A stretch of DNA of 21,473 nucleotides from NCBI RefSeq assembly GCF_024708915.1, contig NZ_JANJXQ010000136.1, positions 1 through 21,473 on the forward strand, in the 5' to 3' direction. The position numbers and the translations under genes were made by a program. A model generated the notes under the pieces. The model saw only the letters and a program-made list of their open reading frames with translations. It did no database searches and was not told the origin of the DNA. This stretch comes from Thiobacillus sp. Lineage in GTDB: Bacteria; Pseudomonadota; Gammaproteobacteria; Burkholderiales; Thiobacillaceae. Positions 1 through 8,798 of this stretch are shown piece after piece. Every line of letters starts with the position of its first letter. Positions within the stretch are counted from its first letter, which is position 1.

Positions 1-228
1 GGGGGCGAGCCCATCGCCGCCCACCAGTCAACCGCCAAGGCGGTCGACGGTGCGCCTGGCAAGGGCTGGGACACGTTTCGCACCGGCGCAGGCGAGCCCA
101 TCAAGGTTCACGCGCCGGTTGCCGTGGCAGGCAATGGCGCGCCTGGCAAGGGCTGGGACACCTTCCGCAGCGGCGCGGGTGAGGCCCTTCCGCGGTCCGG
201 TGCGGTCCACGTGAGCCAGTCGCAGTAA
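1..228 (+). CDS. GKGWDxF-repeat protein, C-terminal part (5' end outside window)
   Basis: An open frame runs from the first base to a TAA at 226-228, giving 75 residues with no start inside the window. It contains two full copies of a unit reading about GAPGKGWDTFRxGAGE, starting near residues 18 and 51, and the tail of an earlier copy (GGEPI) at the very start. The unit is about 33 residues long and the linkers are rich in Ala, Val and Gly. I do not recognise the family and assign no function. The next gene (408-734) carries the same motif, so the two look like a tandem paralogous pair. That gene has a signal peptide, so this protein is probably exported too, but its N-terminus is not visible. 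The last unit is degenerate, with EALP where the other copies have EPI. Confidence 0.7.
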   Translation, partial: GGEPIAAHQSTAKAVDGAPGKGWDTFRTGAGEPIKVHAPVAVAGNGAPGKGWDTFRSGAGEALPRSGAVHVSQSQ

Positions 229-264
229 ACGCGGTTCCTGCGGTTCGGCACGCCGGACCGCCTT

Positions 265-296
265 GCCCGGCGCGAAGGCATGCGCCTCCGCCGGGC
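265..296 (+). terminator. GC-rich hairpin downstream of the first repeat gene
   Basis: GCCCGGCG (265-272) pairs with CGCCGGGC (289-296), and AGGC (76 bases upstream-to-downstream partner at 276-279) pairs with GCCT (284-287) inside the loop. It begins 37 bases after the stop codon. No T-run follows, so it is only a weak candidate for intrinsic termination and may instead be a processing or stability hairpin. Confidence 0.35.
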
Positions 297-407
297 GGCA
301 CGGAAGGGACGTCGACGGTCAGACGATGCCAGGCCGGCAGGCGTCCCGGAAGGAAGCCGTTCATGAACCCCATTGGTGGGTTTCGTCAGACATTTCAGAG
401 GTCATCC

Positions 408-734
408 ATGAAAATCTTCAAGAGAGTTCCCCTCACCGCCGGCTTCATCGGCCTGTCCGGTCTGCTGCTGGCTTCGCCTGCAATGTCCGAGCCCGGGAAG
501 GGTTGGGATACGTTCAACATGGGGCAGGGCGATCCGATCCACGTCGCCGGCAGGGGCAATACGGGCGCGTCGGCCGGAGATGCTCCCGCTGGCAAGGGCT
601 GGGACGCTTTCAGGATGGGGCAGGGCGACCCGATCCCCGTCTCGAGCAGGGCGGCTCCCGCTCACTCGGCGCGCGTCACCGGCACCGTCGAGGCCTGGCA
701 GGTGTTCTATACGGGAGAGCGCAACAAGCTCTGA
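408..734 (+). CDS. small exported GKGWDxF-repeat protein, function unknown
   Basis: This encodes 108 residues. The N-terminus (MKIFKRVPLTAGFIG followed by a Leu-rich stretch and ASPAMS) is a typical Sec signal peptide with probable cleavage near residue 24-25. The mature part has two copies of a motif, PGKGWDTFNMGQGDPI and AGKGWDAFRMGQGDPI, then a Pro/Ala linker and a tail ending in TGERNKL. The same motif occurs in the gene ending at 228, in units of similar length. I chose ATG 408 because AGAGG lies 6 bases upstream and it places the signal peptide at the N-terminus. An in-frame ATG at 363 also has a fair ribosome site and would add 15 residues. The role is unknown. The repeated Gly, Trp and Asp residues suggest a small repeated fold or a ligand-binding motif, which is inference. 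Confidence 0.75.
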   Translation: MKIFKRVPLTAGFIGLSGLLLASPAMSEPGKGWDTFNMGQGDPIHVAGRGNTGASAGDAPAGKGWDAFRMGQGDPIPVSSRAAPAHSARVTGTVEAWQVFYTGERNKL

Positions 735-760
735 CCGTCGCGCGTCAGGGACTTTCCCGT

Positions 761-780
761 GCCTCGCCGGTCGGCGAGGC
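761..780. terminator. perfect 8-bp hairpin between convergent genes
   Basis: GCCTCGCC (761-768), loop GGTC, GGCGAGGC (773-780). It lies 26 bases after the stop of the repeat-protein gene and 71 bases before the end of the convergent prfC gene, the expected place for a shared terminator. It has no clear T-run, so factor-independent termination is uncertain. Confidence 0.45.
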
Positions 781-851
781 GAGCATCGTGAGCGCCTGCA
801 GTCCTCGCCTGGCGCGGCTTCCGTAGCGATGCGGGCGCGTGGCCGGCGCGC

Positions 852-2462
852 CTAGCCCAGGCGCTGCCCGTGCTCGCGGGTGTCGTGGAACGCGACCTTG
901 GGCCAGCGCTCCTGCGCCAGCTGGAGGTTTACCCGGGTGTCCGCAAGATAGACCAGGTTGCCGTCGACATCCTTCGCCAGCCGCAATGAATTCGCCTTGG
1001 TGAATTCCGCAAGGTGCTGGGCGTCGGGGCAGGTGACCCAGCGCGCGGTGTGGATGCCGGCGTTCTCGAAGGTAGCGTCGACGCCGTATTCGGTCTTCAG
1101 GCGATGGGCGACGATCTCGAACTGCAGCGGGCCGACCGCGCCGATCAGCAAGGTGTTGTCGGCGAAGGGCTCGAACACCTGCACCGCACCTTCCTCGCCG
1201 AGTTCCAGCAGGCCCTTGTTAAGTTGCTTGGCGCGCAGGGGGTCGCGCAGGCGCGGCTTGGAGAACAGCTCCGGCGCGAAGTAAGGGATGCCCTTGAACT
1301 GCAGCGCCTCGCCCTCGGTGAGCGTGTCGCCGATCTGCAACTGCCCATGGTTGTGGATGCCGATGATGTCGCCGGCGACGGCGTCCTCGGAGCGCTGCCG
1401 CTCGTTGGCCATGAAGACGACGGCGTTGGCGATCTTCATCTCCTTGCCGGTGCGGCGGTGGCGTACCTTCATGCCGGGCGAATAGCGGCCGGAGCAGACG
1501 CGGAAGAACGCGATGCGGTCGCGGTGCTGCGGGTCCATGTTGGCCTGGATCTTGAACACGAAGCCGGTGAATCGCGGCTCGGTGGGGTCGACCGTTCGCT
1601 CGACCGCCTCGCGCGGCTGCGGCGAGGGCGCCCAGTCGGCCAGCGCGCGCAGCACTTCACGCACGCCGAAATTGTTGACCCCGGAGCCGAAAAACACCGG
1701 TGTCTGCCTGCCCTTGAGGAAGGCATCGAGGTCGAAGCTGGCGCCGGCGCCGCGCACCAGTTCGATTTCCGCCAGCAGGGTGTCGGCTTCGAGCGGGAAG
1801 CGCGCCTTCAGCGTGGCATCGCCCAGGCCCTGCAGCGATTCGAACGGCTGGTCGGCGTTTTCCTCGCCGGCCCTGAAGCGCAGGATCTCGTCATTGATCA
1901 GGTGATACACGCCGTGAAAGCGCTTGCCCATGCCGATCGGCCAGGTCACCGGCGCACAGTGTATTTTCAGGATCGACTCGATCTCGTCCAGCAGTTCCAG
2001 CGGCTCGCGCACCTCGCGGTCCATCTTGTTGATGAAGGTGATGATGGGCGTGTCGCGCAGGCGGCACACTTCCAGCAGCTTGATGGTCTGTTCTTCTACG
2101 CCCTTGGCGGCGTCGACCACCATGATGGCGGCGTCGACCGCGGTCAGCACGCGGTAGGTGTCTTCCGAGAAGTCCTTGTGGCCGGGGGTGTCGAGCAGGT
2201 TGAAGACGCAGTCGCCGTGGGAAAACTGCATGACTGAACTCGCCACCGAAATGCCGCGTTCGCGCTCGACTTCCATCCAGTCTGAGGTGGCATAGCGGCC
2301 GCTCTTGCGCGCCTTGACCGTGCCGGCCATCTGGATCGCGCCGCCGAACAGCAGCAGCTTTTCGGTCAGCGTGGTTTTACCCGCGTCGGGGTGGGCAATG
2401 ATGGCGAAGGTGCGACGCTTCTTGACATCGCGCGCAAGGGGCGATGCGGACGTGGTTTCCAT
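852..2462 (-). CDS. prfC: peptide chain release factor 3 (RF3)
   Basis: RF3 is a cytoplasmic translational GTPase that recycles RF1/RF2 from the ribosome after termination. The protein is 536 residues from ATG 2462, close to the usual ~529. The GTPase motifs are clear: G1 HPDAGKTT (about 24-31), a switch I region with ERERGIS (about 66-72), G3 DTPGHKDF (91-98) and G4 NKMD (145-148). The N-terminus [10 protein letters not shown] and the segment CAPVTWPIG are hallmarks of RF3 rather than EF-G. The C-terminal region carries the RF3-specific GPLQFE segment. An in-frame ATG at 2492 would add 10 residues. I prefer 2462 because it matches the family N-terminus, though neither start has a strong ribosome site. 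It is a stand-alone housekeeping gene, divergent from the sigma-54 regulator. Confidence 0.97.
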   Translation of the reverse strand: METTSASPLARDVKKRRTFAIIAHPDAGKTTLTEKLLLFGGAIQMAGTVKARKSGRYATSDWMEVERERGISVASSVMQFSHGDCVFNLLDTPGHKDFSEDTYRVLTAVDAAIMVVDAAKGVEEQTIKLLEVCRLRDTPIITFINKMDREVREPLELLDEIESILKIHCAPVTWPIGMGKRFHGVYHLINDEILRFRAGEENADQPFESLQGLGDATLKARFPLEADTLLAEIELVRGAGASFDLDAFLKGRQTPVFFGSGVNNFGVREVLRALADWAPSPQPREAVERTVDPTEPRFTGFVFKIQANMDPQHRDRIAFFRVCSGRYSPGMKVRHRRTGKEMKIANAVVFMANERQRSEDAVAGDIIGIHNHGQLQIGDTLTEGEALQFKGIPYFAPELFSKPRLRDPLRAKQLNKGLLELGEEGAVQVFEPFADNTLLIGAVGPLQFEIVAHRLKTEYGVDATFENAGIHTARWVTCPDAQHLAEFTKANSLRLAKDVDGNLVYLADTRVNLQLAQERWPKVAFHDTREHGQRLG

Positions 2463-2648
2463 GAGGGGGGTGCAGGCAGGAAAACCCGGCATTTTACCGG
2501 AGCCGCCGCACTTGGCGAACCGGTATCGATGCCGATATCAAAATCTGAGCCGGCGGGGCATGCCGCCCCGACGGGTTTGCCGTCATGGGGGGGCATTGGA
2601 TTTTCCTCCCCGAAGGCGGAGGCTGTCGCCAGCAAAAACCCATTGTCC
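2463..2648. other. intergenic region between prfC and the regulator, no gene seen
   Basis: The region is GC-rich with several short self-complementary stretches. There is no convincing ORF, RNA gene or sigma-54 promoter in it. The AT-rich end nearest the regulator holds the operator-like dyad listed separately. The prfC promoter should lie here, but I could not identify a clear -35/-10 pair. Confidence 0.5.
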
Positions 2649-2680
2649 TTGTTCATAATAAACGTTACCTTTTACGTTAA
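2649..2680 (+). promoter_or_regulatory. operator-like dyad upstream of the sigma-54 regulator gene
   Basis: The motif TTGTT, A, AATAAACGTT, CC (2649-2669, single variable bases between the blocks) matches 18 of 21 bases with the site at 12514-12534 upstream of ncgA. It is followed by an inverted ACGTT half (2674-2678) that forms a dyad with AACGT (2661-2665). It ends about 20 bases before the regulator start. This is consistent with autoregulation by the regulator or with a shared controller; no binding data exist here. Confidence 0.55.
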
Positions 2681-2701
2681 TTCTGAACGAAAGTGGATGA
2701 C

Positions 2702-4063
2702 ATGATGACGATTCCCATGCTCAATCTGTTTCTGGATAGCCTGGAAGAGGGGGTGCTATTTCTGGACAAGAACCGGAAAGTGCTGGCGGCCAACCGGGCG
2801 GCCACACAGATGGTCGGGCGTGAAGGCGAGAATCTGGTCAATCTGCTCTGCCCCAGCATTTTCAAGGGGACGGGATGCGCCGAGGCGTGCGAAAACCGGG
2901 GGAGATGTGCGCTGACCCAGGACTGGAAGGCCGGCGACGTCATTCAGGATATTGTGCTGCAGCGCCCGGACAGCACCTCCGTATTCCTGCGGATGTGGGC
3001 CAGATTGCTGCCGCCGTCGGAAAACTTGCCGCTGTCCTGCGCGATCATTTTGCGAGACCGCTCGCACGAAGCGGAACTGGAACAGAAAGTCACGGAACGT
3101 CTGCAACTGGGCAGCATGGTCGGCCATGGCCCCGCGATGCAGAAGCTTTATTCGCAAATTCTGCGAGCGGCGCCGAGCAAAGCCAGCGTGCTGCTGACCG
3201 GCGAGAGCGGGAGCGGCAAGGAACTGGTCGCCAAGGCGCTGCACGACAATTCCGACCGCTGCAAGGGGCCTTACATCCCGGTGCATTGCGCGTCGCTTCC
3301 CGAAAATCTTCTTGAATCGGAATTGTTTGGTTACGCCAAGGGCGCTTTCACCGGTGCGACCGTGGCAAAAATCGGCCGCTTCGAGGCTGCCGAGGGGGGG
3401 ACGCTGCTGCTGGACGAGATCGGAGAAATTCCGCTGGGCACGCAAGTCAAGCTGCTGCGCGTGTTGCAGGAAAAAGAGGTGGTGCGATTGGGCGAGAACC
3501 ACGCCCGCCCGGTGAATGTCCGCGTCATCGCGGCGACGCACCGGAATCTGGCGTCAATGGTCGAGCGCGGCGGATTCAGGGAAGACCTCTACTACCGGTT
3601 GCGCGTGCTTCCTCTCCATGTTCCGCCGCTGCGCGAACGCAAGGAAGATATTTCCATGCTCGCCAACAAATTGCTTGGCGATCTGGGAAAGCGCTACAAG
3701 CGGGACAATATGCGGCTCACCCATGAAGCACTGTTTGCCCTCGAAGCCTACGACTGGCCGGGAAACATCAGGCAGCTGTTCAATGCGCTCGAATATGCGC
3801 TGGTGCACGCGGATGGCCCGATCATCCAGCCGCAGCATTTCCCGCCCGAGATCGAATATGTTGCGCCGCCCGCGCCTGGCGTTGCGGCGCCGGAGCCGTC
3901 GCTGGTGCGGCCCTATTACCGCCCGCAGCAGCAGCGAGTAAACGAAGCCGAAATCATTGCCCGGGTGCTCGCCGAAACCGGCGGGAACAAGGCCGAGACG
4001 GCACGCCGGCTGGGAATGTCGCGCACCACCTTATGGAAGCGGCTCAAGCAGAACATCTATTGA
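2702..4063 (+). CDS. sigma-54-dependent transcriptional activator with Cys-rich PAS sensor domain
   Basis: The protein is 453 residues from ATG 2702. It has an N-terminal PAS domain (about 5-120), an AAA+ sigma-54 interaction domain (about 140-370) and a C-terminal Fis-type helix-turn-helix (about 412-453, ending [20 protein letters not shown]). Walker A is GESGSGKE (167-174), GAFTGA is at 214-219, and Walker B is [12 protein letters not shown]. All the parts needed to activate sigma-54 RNA polymerase are present. There is no receiver or GAF domain, so it is neither a classical response regulator nor a NorR. The PAS domain carries C50, C59, C63 and C69 (C-x8-C-x3-C-x5-C), suggesting a metal, Fe-S or thiol-based sensor. 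An in-frame GTG at 2693 would add three residues, and ATG 2705 is also possible. It is convergent with cusA and is the obvious candidate regulator of the ncgA promoter, because it shares that promoter's dyad motif. The signal is unknown. Confidence 0.93.
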   Translation: MMTIPMLNLFLDSLEEGVLFLDKNRKVLAANRAATQMVGREGENLVNLLCPSIFKGTGCAEACENRGRCALTQDWKAGDVIQDIVLQRPDSTSVFLRMWARLLPPSENLPLSCAIILRDRSHEAELEQKVTERLQLGSMVGHGPAMQKLYSQILRAAPSKASVLLTGESGSGKELVAKALHDNSDRCKGPYIPVHCASLPENLLESELFGYAKGAFTGATVAKIGRFEAAEGGTLLLDEIGEIPLGTQVKLLRVLQEKEVVRLGENHARPVNVRVIAATHRNLASMVERGGFREDLYYRLRVLPLHVPPLRERKEDISMLANKLLGDLGKRYKRDNMRLTHEALFALEAYDWPGNIRQLFNALEYALVHADGPIIQPQHFPPEIEYVAPPAPGVAAPEPSLVRPYYRPQQQRVNEAEIIARVLAETGGNKAETARRLGMSRTTLWKRLKQNIY

Positions 4064-4160
4064 CACGGCCCGATGGTGTTTGAACCCGCAGTGTATTTCT
4101 CACGGCATCCTGCTTTGACCGGTTCGCTGGCCCGTCTCAATAGAACGCTGTTTTTAATGC

Positions 4161-4249
4161 TTATTGATTCGGCCTCCCGCGCTGCCACACACAGCCCGGG
4201 CAAGCTGAACCTTAATCCCACTTCAAACTTTATCTGGCCGAATCAATAA
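4161..4249. repeat. 14-bp perfect inverted repeat bracketing the convergent gene ends
   Basis: TTATTGATTCGGCC (4161-4174) is exactly inverted as GGCCGAATCAATAA (4236-4249), with a 61-base spacer. The right arm covers the cusA stop codon (TGA, plus-strand 4243-4245). It lies between the regulator (ends 4063) and cusA, so it may be a long-loop bidirectional terminator or the trace of a small insertion. I see no target duplication. Confidence 0.6.
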
Positions 4250-7200
4250 ATCGGCAGACGCCGGTGCCACAACCAGTACAGGGCGGGGATGACGAAGAGC
4301 GATAGCAGCGGCGCGGTCAGCATGCCGCCCACCAGCGGTGCCGCAATGCGCTTCATGACATCGGAGCCGGCGCCGTCGCTGAACATGACGGGCAGCAGGC
4401 CGGCCACGATCACCGCCACCGTCATCATCTTGGGCCGCACGCGCAGCAACGCCCCCTGAATGATCGCCTGCCGCAGCGCGGCGTGGTCGGTCAGGCGCCC
4501 GGCCTGCCGCGATTCCTTGATGGCGTTGTCGAGATACAGCAGCATGACTACGCCGAATTCCGCCGCCACCCCGGCCAGCGCGATGAACCCGACCCCCACT
4601 GCGACAGACAGGTTGTAGCCCAGCCAGTAGGTGAGCCAGAAACCGCCCACCAGCGAGAAGGGCAGGCAGATGGCCACCAGCAGCACCTTGCCGGGGTGGC
4701 GGAAATGCAGGTAAAGCAGCAGCAGAACGAGCAGCAGGGTAAACGGGATGACCCATTGCAGCCGCGCCCTGGCATGCTGCATGTTCACGTACTGCCCCGA
4801 CCAGGCGATGGCGTAGCCCGGCTGCAGCCTGACCTGCGTTTCGACGGCCCGCTTGGCGGCATCGACATAGCCTCCCAGATCGCGCGTCTCCAGGTCGACG
4901 TAGACATAGCCGGTAAGCCGCCCGTTCTCGCTCTTGATCTCGGCCGGCCCGTCGCTGATGCTCAGCTTCGCCAGGGTGCCGAGCGGTACCTGGATGCCGG
5001 CCGGGGTCGTGACCCGGCTGGCGGCCATGGCTTCCATGGAGTCGCGCAGAGCACGCGGATAGCGCAGGTTGACGGAATAGCGCTCGCGTCCGTCCACCAC
5101 GGTGCTGATGTTTTCTCCGCCGATGGCGCTCTGCACCAGGCGCTGCACGTCGGCCACCGTGACGCCGTAGCGCGCGGCCTGGACGCGGTTGACATCGATG
5201 TCCAGATAGCGCCCGCCGGTCACGCGCTCGCCGAATACCGTGCGCGTTCCGGGAACCTGCTTCAATACCCGCTCGAGCGTTTCCGCCAGCGCGGCAATGC
5301 CATTCAGGTCGGGGCCGGTGATTTTGATGCCGACCGCGGTGCGGATGCCGGTGGACAGCATGTCGATGCGGGTGCGGATCGGATAGCCCCAGGAATTGGT
5401 CAGTCCCGGCAGCCGCACCGTCCGGTCCAGCTTCTGGATCAGCTGATCCACGGTTTCGCCGGCCGGCCACTCGCTTCTGGGCTTGAGCAGGATCGTGGTT
5501 TCCAGCATGGACAGCGGCGCCGGGTCGGTGGCGCTGTCGGCACGCCCGGCCTTGCCGAATACGCGCTCCACTTCGGGCATCTGACGGATCAGGCGGTCGG
5601 TGATCTGCAGGATATGTGCCGCCTCGTCGACCGACACGCCGGGCAGCGTGGTGGGCATGTACAGCAGATCGCCCTCGTACAGCGGCGGCATGAATTCGCT
5701 GCCCAGGCGGGAAACCGGCCAGGCCACGCTGGCGAGCAGCAGCACGGCGAGCAGCAGCACGCTCCGGGGCCGCTCGAGGGAGGCCAGCAGGGCCGGCCGG
5801 TAAAGCGCCTGCAGGACACGGTTGAGCGGGTTACGGTGTTCCGCCGTGATGCGGCCGCGGATGAAATACCCCATCAATACCGGCGTCAGCGTCACCGCCA
5901 GGGCGGCGCTGGCCGCCATGGCGTAGGTCTTGGTATAGGCGAGCGGTACGAACAGCTTGCCTTCCTGGCCGACCAGCATGAGCACCGGCAGAAAGGAAAC
6001 CGTGATGACCAGCAGGGAAAAGAACAGCGCGGGGCCGACTTCCACCGCGCTCGCCCGCGCCACTTCCCAATGGTCGCAGCCGGGGCCGGCGCGCTCGAGA
6101 TGCTTGTGCATGTTCTCGATCATCACGATGGCGGCATCCACCATGGCCCCGATGGCAATCGCGATGCCGCCCAGCGACATGATGTTGGCGGTGACGCCCT
6201 GTTGCTTCATGAGGATGAATGCGGTCAGGATGCCGACCGGCAGGGTGACTACCGCCACCAGGGAGGAGCGCAGGTGGAACAGGAACAGCAGGCAGACCAG
6301 GGCCACGACCAGCGATTCTTCCACCAGCTTGCTGCGCAAGTTGTCGATGGCGCGCTCGATCAGGCCGGAACGGTCGTACGTGACCACCAGTTCGATACCG
6401 GGCGGCAGGCCCGTCTTGAGCTCCTTGAGACGGGCCTTGACGCGCTCCACGGTTTCCAGCGCATTGTGGCCATAGCGCATGACCACGATGCCGCCGGTGA
6501 CCTCGCCCTCGCCGTCGAGGTCGGCCACGCCCCGCCGCAGTTCCGGCCCGGTCTGAATATGCGCCACGTCCTGCAGCCGGATCGGGATTCCCTCGGCGTT
6601 CGTCCCCAGCGGAATCTGCCGGAAATCGTCCAGCGTCTTGAGGTAGCCGCGCGCCCTGACCATGTACTCGGCATGTCCCATCTCCACGATCGAACCGCCG
6701 CCGGACTGGTTGCTGTCGCGCACGGCCTGGCCTACCTTGTCCAGCGAGAGGTTGTAGGCCGCCAGCCGGTTCGGATTCACCTCGATCTGGAATTGGCGCG
6801 CCATGCCGCCCACGCTGGCTACTTCGGCCACGCCGGGCAGGCTTTGCAATTCGTATTTCAGGAAGAAGTCCTGGGTGGCGCGCAGCTGGTCGGCGTCGTA
6901 GCGGTGGTGCCGGTCGACCAGTGCGTATTCGAATATCCAGCCGACGCCGGAAGCGTCCGGCCCGAGCGTGGGGGTCACGCCCGGGGGCAGGCGCGATGCC
7001 ACCTGGCTCAGGTATTCCAGCACCCGCGAACGCGCCCAGTAGGGGTCGGTGCCTTCCTTGAAAATGATGTAGATGTAGGACTCGCCGAACATGGAAAAGC
7101 CACGCACCGCAGTGGAGCCGGGTACCGACAGCAGCGCCGAGGCAAGCGGGAAGGTCACCTGATCTTCCACCGCTTGCGGCGATTGGCCGGCGTAGCCGGT

Positions 7201-7350
7201 CTTGACGATGACCTGCGTGTCGGACAGGTCGGGGATGGCGTCGAGCGTCATGTGCTGCGCGGAATACACCCCCCATCCCGCCAGCAGCAGGGTTCCCAAC
7301 AGTACCAGCAGGCGGTTGCGCAGCGACCACTCGATCAGGCGCTGTACCAT
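4243..7350 (-). CDS. cusA: Cu(I)/Ag(I) efflux RND transporter, inner-membrane pump
   Basis: This is the inner-membrane proton/metal antiporter of a heavy-metal RND system. It takes Cu(I)/Ag(I) from the periplasm or cytoplasm and passes it to an outer-membrane channel through CusB. The length is 1035 residues, against about 1047 for E. coli CusA. The three substrate methionines (E. coli M573, M623, M672) are found at M565 (LLYMPTTLPG), M615 (LSMLETT) and M664 (RIDMLSTG) with the same 50 and 49 residue spacing. The proton-relay aspartate is D405 in GAMVDAAIVMIEN. The family signature IALAGVAAEFGVVMLLYL is near the C-terminus. These residues argue for monovalent Cu/Ag rather than Co/Zn/Cd. Start 7350 is chosen because AGGGA lies 6 bases upstream; an ATG at 7410 would overlap cusB. 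It follows cusB by 28 bases and is the last gene of the minus-strand cluster. No cusC-type outer-membrane gene is in the window. Confidence 0.96.
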   Translation of the reverse strand: MVQRLIEWSLRNRLLVLLGTLLLAGWGVYSAQHMTLDAIPDLSDTQVIVKTGYAGQSPQAVEDQVTFPLASALLSVPGSTAVRGFSMFGESYIYIIFKEGTDPYWARSRVLEYLSQVASRLPPGVTPTLGPDASGVGWIFEYALVDRHHRYDADQLRATQDFFLKYELQSLPGVAEVASVGGMARQFQIEVNPNRLAAYNLSLDKVGQAVRDSNQSGGGSIVEMGHAEYMVRARGYLKTLDDFRQIPLGTNAEGIPIRLQDVAHIQTGPELRRGVADLDGEGEVTGGIVVMRYGHNALETVERVKARLKELKTGLPPGIELVVTYDRSGLIERAIDNLRSKLVEESLVVALVCLLFLFHLRSSLVAVVTLPVGILTAFILMKQQGVTANIMSLGGIAIAIGAMVDAAIVMIENMHKHLERAGPGCDHWEVARASAVEVGPALFFSLLVITVSFLPVLMLVGQEGKLFVPLAYTKTYAMAASAALAVTLTPVLMGYFIRGRITAEHRNPLNRVLQALYRPALLASLERPRSVLLLAVLLLASVAWPVSRLGSEFMPPLYEGDLLYMPTTLPGVSVDEAAHILQITDRLIRQMPEVERVFGKAGRADSATDPAPLSMLETTILLKPRSEWPAGETVDQLIQKLDRTVRLPGLTNSWGYPIRTRIDMLSTGIRTAVGIKITGPDLNGIAALAETLERVLKQVPGTRTVFGERVTGGRYLDIDVNRVQAARYGVTVADVQRLVQSAIGGENISTVVDGRERYSVNLRYPRALRDSMEAMAASRVTTPAGIQVPLGTLAKLSISDGPAEIKSENGRLTGYVYVDLETRDLGGYVDAAKRAVETQVRLQPGYAIAWSGQYVNMQHARARLQWVIPFTLLLVLLLLYLHFRHPGKVLLVAICLPFSLVGGFWLTYWLGYNLSVAVGVGFIALAGVAAEFGVVMLLYLDNAIKESRQAGRLTDHAALRQAIIQGALLRVRPKMMTVAVIVAGLLPVMFSDGAGSDVMKRIAAPLVGGMLTAPLLSLFVIPALYWLWHRRLPIY

Positions 7351-7378
7351 TACGTTTCCCTGTTTCCGATCCACGACA

Positions 7379-8695
7379 CTAGTGATCGCCCTGCATGCGC
7401 TGCGCCGCATCGCTCAGGGACGCGGCGGCATCCAGCAGGAATTGGCCGTTCACGGCAACCTGCGCGCCTTCCTGCAGCCCTTCCGTGATTTCGATCAGAT
7501 CGCTGCTTTCAATGCCGGTCTCGACCGGAAACGGGAGGAAGTGCCCGCTGCCGCGGGCGAGCATGACCATGTTGCCCTTGCCGGTCCGCATCACCGCGGA
7601 TCGCGGCAGCGCCAGCGCCTGGTGCGGGCGGGCGGCGACGACGACATCGACGAATGAGCCGGGCCGCAGCTGCTGCCGCGCGTTATTCACGGCAAGCCGC
7701 GCCCGCACGGTGCGGCTTGCATTGTCCAGCGTCGGGCTGGCGAATTTCAGGCGGCCCTTGGCCAGCAGCGCATCGGAGTGCGGCAGCTTGACCGTCACTT
7801 CGTCGCCTTCGCTGACCCAGGCCAGCTGATCGGGATACAGCACGATGTCGATCCAGACCGTGGCGGTATCCGCGAGCGAAAGCAGATTGGTTGCCGGTCC
7901 GACATAGCTGCCCTCGCGCGCGCCAATTTGCGTGACGAAACCGGAGGCAGGCGCGCGCACGGCCACCACATCCACGGTGCGGTAGGTTTTTTCGATCCTG
8001 TCGAGGATGTCTGCGTCGACGTCGGCGTAGCCGAATCTTTCGCGACTGCGAATCCGCTCCCGCGCCAGGCTCGCCGCCACCTGGGCATTCTGCCCGGACA
8101 GTTCGGTCATGCGCTGCAACAGTTGATCGCGCCGCTGCAGCAATTCGATGTATTCGCGCTGGCGCTGCACCAGTTCCGGCGAATAGATCTCGTACAGTAT
8201 TTGTCCAGCGCGGACCGGCTGTCCCACCGCGTTGACATGCAGCTTGCGGATCCAGCCTTCGATCTTCGGGCTGACGTTATGGATCGATGCTTCGTCGATC
8301 GCCACATTGCCGTAGGTTTGCAGCTCCCGGCTGAGGTTCTGGCGCTCCACGCTCGCCAGCCTGACGCCCATCCGCTGCAACGAGGCCGTGTCAACGTGAA
8401 TGCCTTCGCTGTCGTGCGCCTGGGTGCCGCCGGATTCGACCAGATCCATGCCGCAAATGGGACAGGAGCCCGCATGGTCCTGGAGTATGTGTGAGTGCAT
8501 CGGGCATACCCAAAGCGTCTTCGCGGACCCTGCCTCATCCAGACGGTCGATGCCGCTCTCCGCACGGACGGACGGCGTCGTGCGGCTGGCGTCCTGGTGC
8601 GGCTGGCGTCCGGCGTAATAGCCGATGGCGGCCGCGCCGGCAGCGATGATCAGCAGCAAACCAGAATAGCGCAGCATGGCGAACCGGTTCGTCAT
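7379..8695 (-). CDS. cusB: Cu(I)/Ag(I) efflux periplasmic adaptor with N-terminal heavy-metal-binding domain
   Basis: This is the membrane fusion protein that links CusA to an outer-membrane channel and delivers metal to the pump. It has 438 residues. A signal or membrane anchor spans about residues 8-28 (LRYSGLLLIIAAGAAAIGYY). A heavy-metal-binding domain follows at about 62-86 with C64-P-M-H67 and C78-P-I-C81-GMDL. Next come a barrel-sandwich/lipoyl segment (IEGWIRKLHVNAVGQPVRAGQ), a helical hairpin rich in Gln/Arg (about 190-250), a second lipoyl half (VRAPASGFVTQ) and beta-barrel and membrane-proximal domains. Start 8695 is chosen because AGGA lies 8 bases upstream; an in-frame ATG at 8743 extends into poor sequence. 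The same metal-binding motif occurs as a free protein in the upstream gene (8799-9092). cusA begins 28 bases downstream, so the two are almost certainly co-transcribed. Confidence 0.94.
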   Translation of the reverse strand: MTNRFAMLRYSGLLLIIAAGAAAIGYYAGRQPHQDASRTTPSVRAESGIDRLDEAGSAKTLWVCPMHSHILQDHAGSCPICGMDLVESGGTQAHDSEGIHVDTASLQRMGVRLASVERQNLSRELQTYGNVAIDEASIHNVSPKIEGWIRKLHVNAVGQPVRAGQILYEIYSPELVQRQREYIELLQRRDQLLQRMTELSGQNAQVAASLARERIRSRERFGYADVDADILDRIEKTYRTVDVVAVRAPASGFVTQIGAREGSYVGPATNLLSLADTATVWIDIVLYPDQLAWVSEGDEVTVKLPHSDALLAKGRLKFASPTLDNASRTVRARLAVNNARQQLRPGSFVDVVVAARPHQALALPRSAVMRTGKGNMVMLARGSGHFLPFPVETGIESSDLIEITEGLQEGAQVAVNGQFLLDAAASLSDAAQRMQGDH

Positions 8696-8798
8696 GCGTT
8701 GTGTCCTGCAAATTGCGACGATAGCCGGATGGCACACAGGCACCGGTGACCGGCCAGCACCCGGGCGGCCCCGGTCGGGCTGGATTTGTTCATCCGGC

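Noticed and set aside
4483..7488. A 1001-codon open frame on the plus strand opposite cusA
   Set aside because: It is an antisense shadow of the GC-rich cusA/cusB coding sequence. The translation is rich in His, Gln, Gly and Asp with no recognisable domain, whereas cusA on the other strand is complete with all key residues.
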